DNA of 7,857 nt from Pseudomonadota bacterium. GTDB lineage: Bacteria > Pseudomonadota > Alphaproteobacteria > Rhizobiales > Rhizobiaceae. Position numbers and translations under genes: made by a program. The stretch is from positions 1 to 7,857 of the forward strand of contig JAEXXS010000457.1 in the NCBI GenBank assembly GCA_023451915.1, in the 5' to 3' direction. The notes under the pieces were generated by a model, which saw nothing but the letters and a program-made list of their open reading frames with translations, was not told the DNA's origin and made no database searches. Shown here piece by piece: positions 7,529-7,857 of the stretch (positions are counted from its first letter, which is position 1; each line of letters opens with the position of its first letter).

Positions 7529-7857
7529 TTACGGCGCAGCAACCTCCATCATTCCGGTTGCCGTGCGGGCAGCATATTGCGGACGATACATGTCTTCGAC
7601 GGTGGCTGCCGGATGGGTGTAAAGCCCCGGCGTTACGGCACGCACCACATAGGCAAGCACGATCTGCTTTTTCTCGCCTGCCGAACGGTCGAATGCTGCG
7701 ACGAAACGATCATCGCGGAATTCGAGATGCGCGGCCTCCGTGCTTTCGAGCCACGGGAAATTGCCGAGATCGGCACTCGAAACCAGACCCGGATTGTCGA
7801 TTTCCAGACCGGCAGGCAAAAGATCGGTTACCAGCAGGCGCGATTGCCATTGCTGCA
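7529..7857 (-). CDS. Bacterial alpha-2-macroglobulin, C-terminal end (cut at right edge)
   Basis: The last 108 codons of a large protein run into the window from the right edge on the minus strand. The frame is open to the edge, so the TTG at 7817-7819 is an internal leucine, not a start. Visible family signatures are LLVTDLLPAGLEIDNP and YVVRAVTPGLYTHPAATVED, followed by MYRPQYAARTATG. These are typical of the C-terminal macroglobulin-like domain of YfhM-type bacterial alpha-2-macroglobulins. Such proteins are usually lipoproteins of 1,500 or more residues that sit in the periplasm and trap proteases by means of a bait region; many, but not all, carry a thioester. Signal peptide, bait region and thioester site all lie outside the window, so the subtype cannot be told. 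It lies directly upstream of pbpC, the usual partner, which strengthens the call. Confidence 0.9.
   Translation of the reverse strand, partial: QQWQSRLLVTDLLPAGLEIDNPGLVSSADLGNFPWLESTEAAHLEFRDDRFVAAFDRSAGEKKQIVLAYVVRAVTPGLYTHPAATVEDMYRPQYAARTATGMMEVAAP

Overview
The window looks like chromosomal DNA of an alphaproteobacterium of the order Hyphomicrobiales (Rhizobiales). Moderately high GC, codon use and protein character fit the Brucella/Ochrobactrum group best. That placement is by eye: no rRNA or other taxonomic marker is present.

Left block (1-5412, all + strand). This is one compact gene run that reads as the distal part of a surface-polysaccharide operon. It begins inside a GT4 glycosyltransferase cut by the left edge. 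Two tandem paralogues of the polysaccharide pyruvyl transferase family follow, then a clan GH-A type glycosidase with a signal peptide, then an SGNH/GDSL-type hydrolase without a signal peptide but with an extra C-terminal domain. Gaps are 21 and 47 nt, and the last three genes are joined by two 4-nt ATGA start/stop overlaps. My inference is that the GT4 enzyme helps build a repeat unit in the cytoplasm. The two pyruvyl transferase-like proteins and the SGNH enzyme would add or adjust non-sugar groups, and the exported glycosidase would trim or release polymer in the periplasm. Polymerase, flippase and export genes are not in view and, if present, should lie to the left.

Right block (5416-7857, all - strand). 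This is the conserved pair of a bacterial alpha-2-macroglobulin (only its C-terminal end is visible) followed by pbpC, a class A penicillin-binding protein 1C. All glycosyltransferase and transpeptidase motifs are intact. The pair is thought to act in periplasmic defence against host proteases and in wall repair.

The two blocks converge, with only 3 nt between stop codons and no recognisable terminator. There is no gene-free stretch over 300 nt. I saw no tRNA, rRNA, CRISPR array, insertion sequence or attachment site. The candidate for something undescribed is the five-gene left block, mainly the pyruvyl transferase pair and the SGNH protein with its unknown C-terminal domain.
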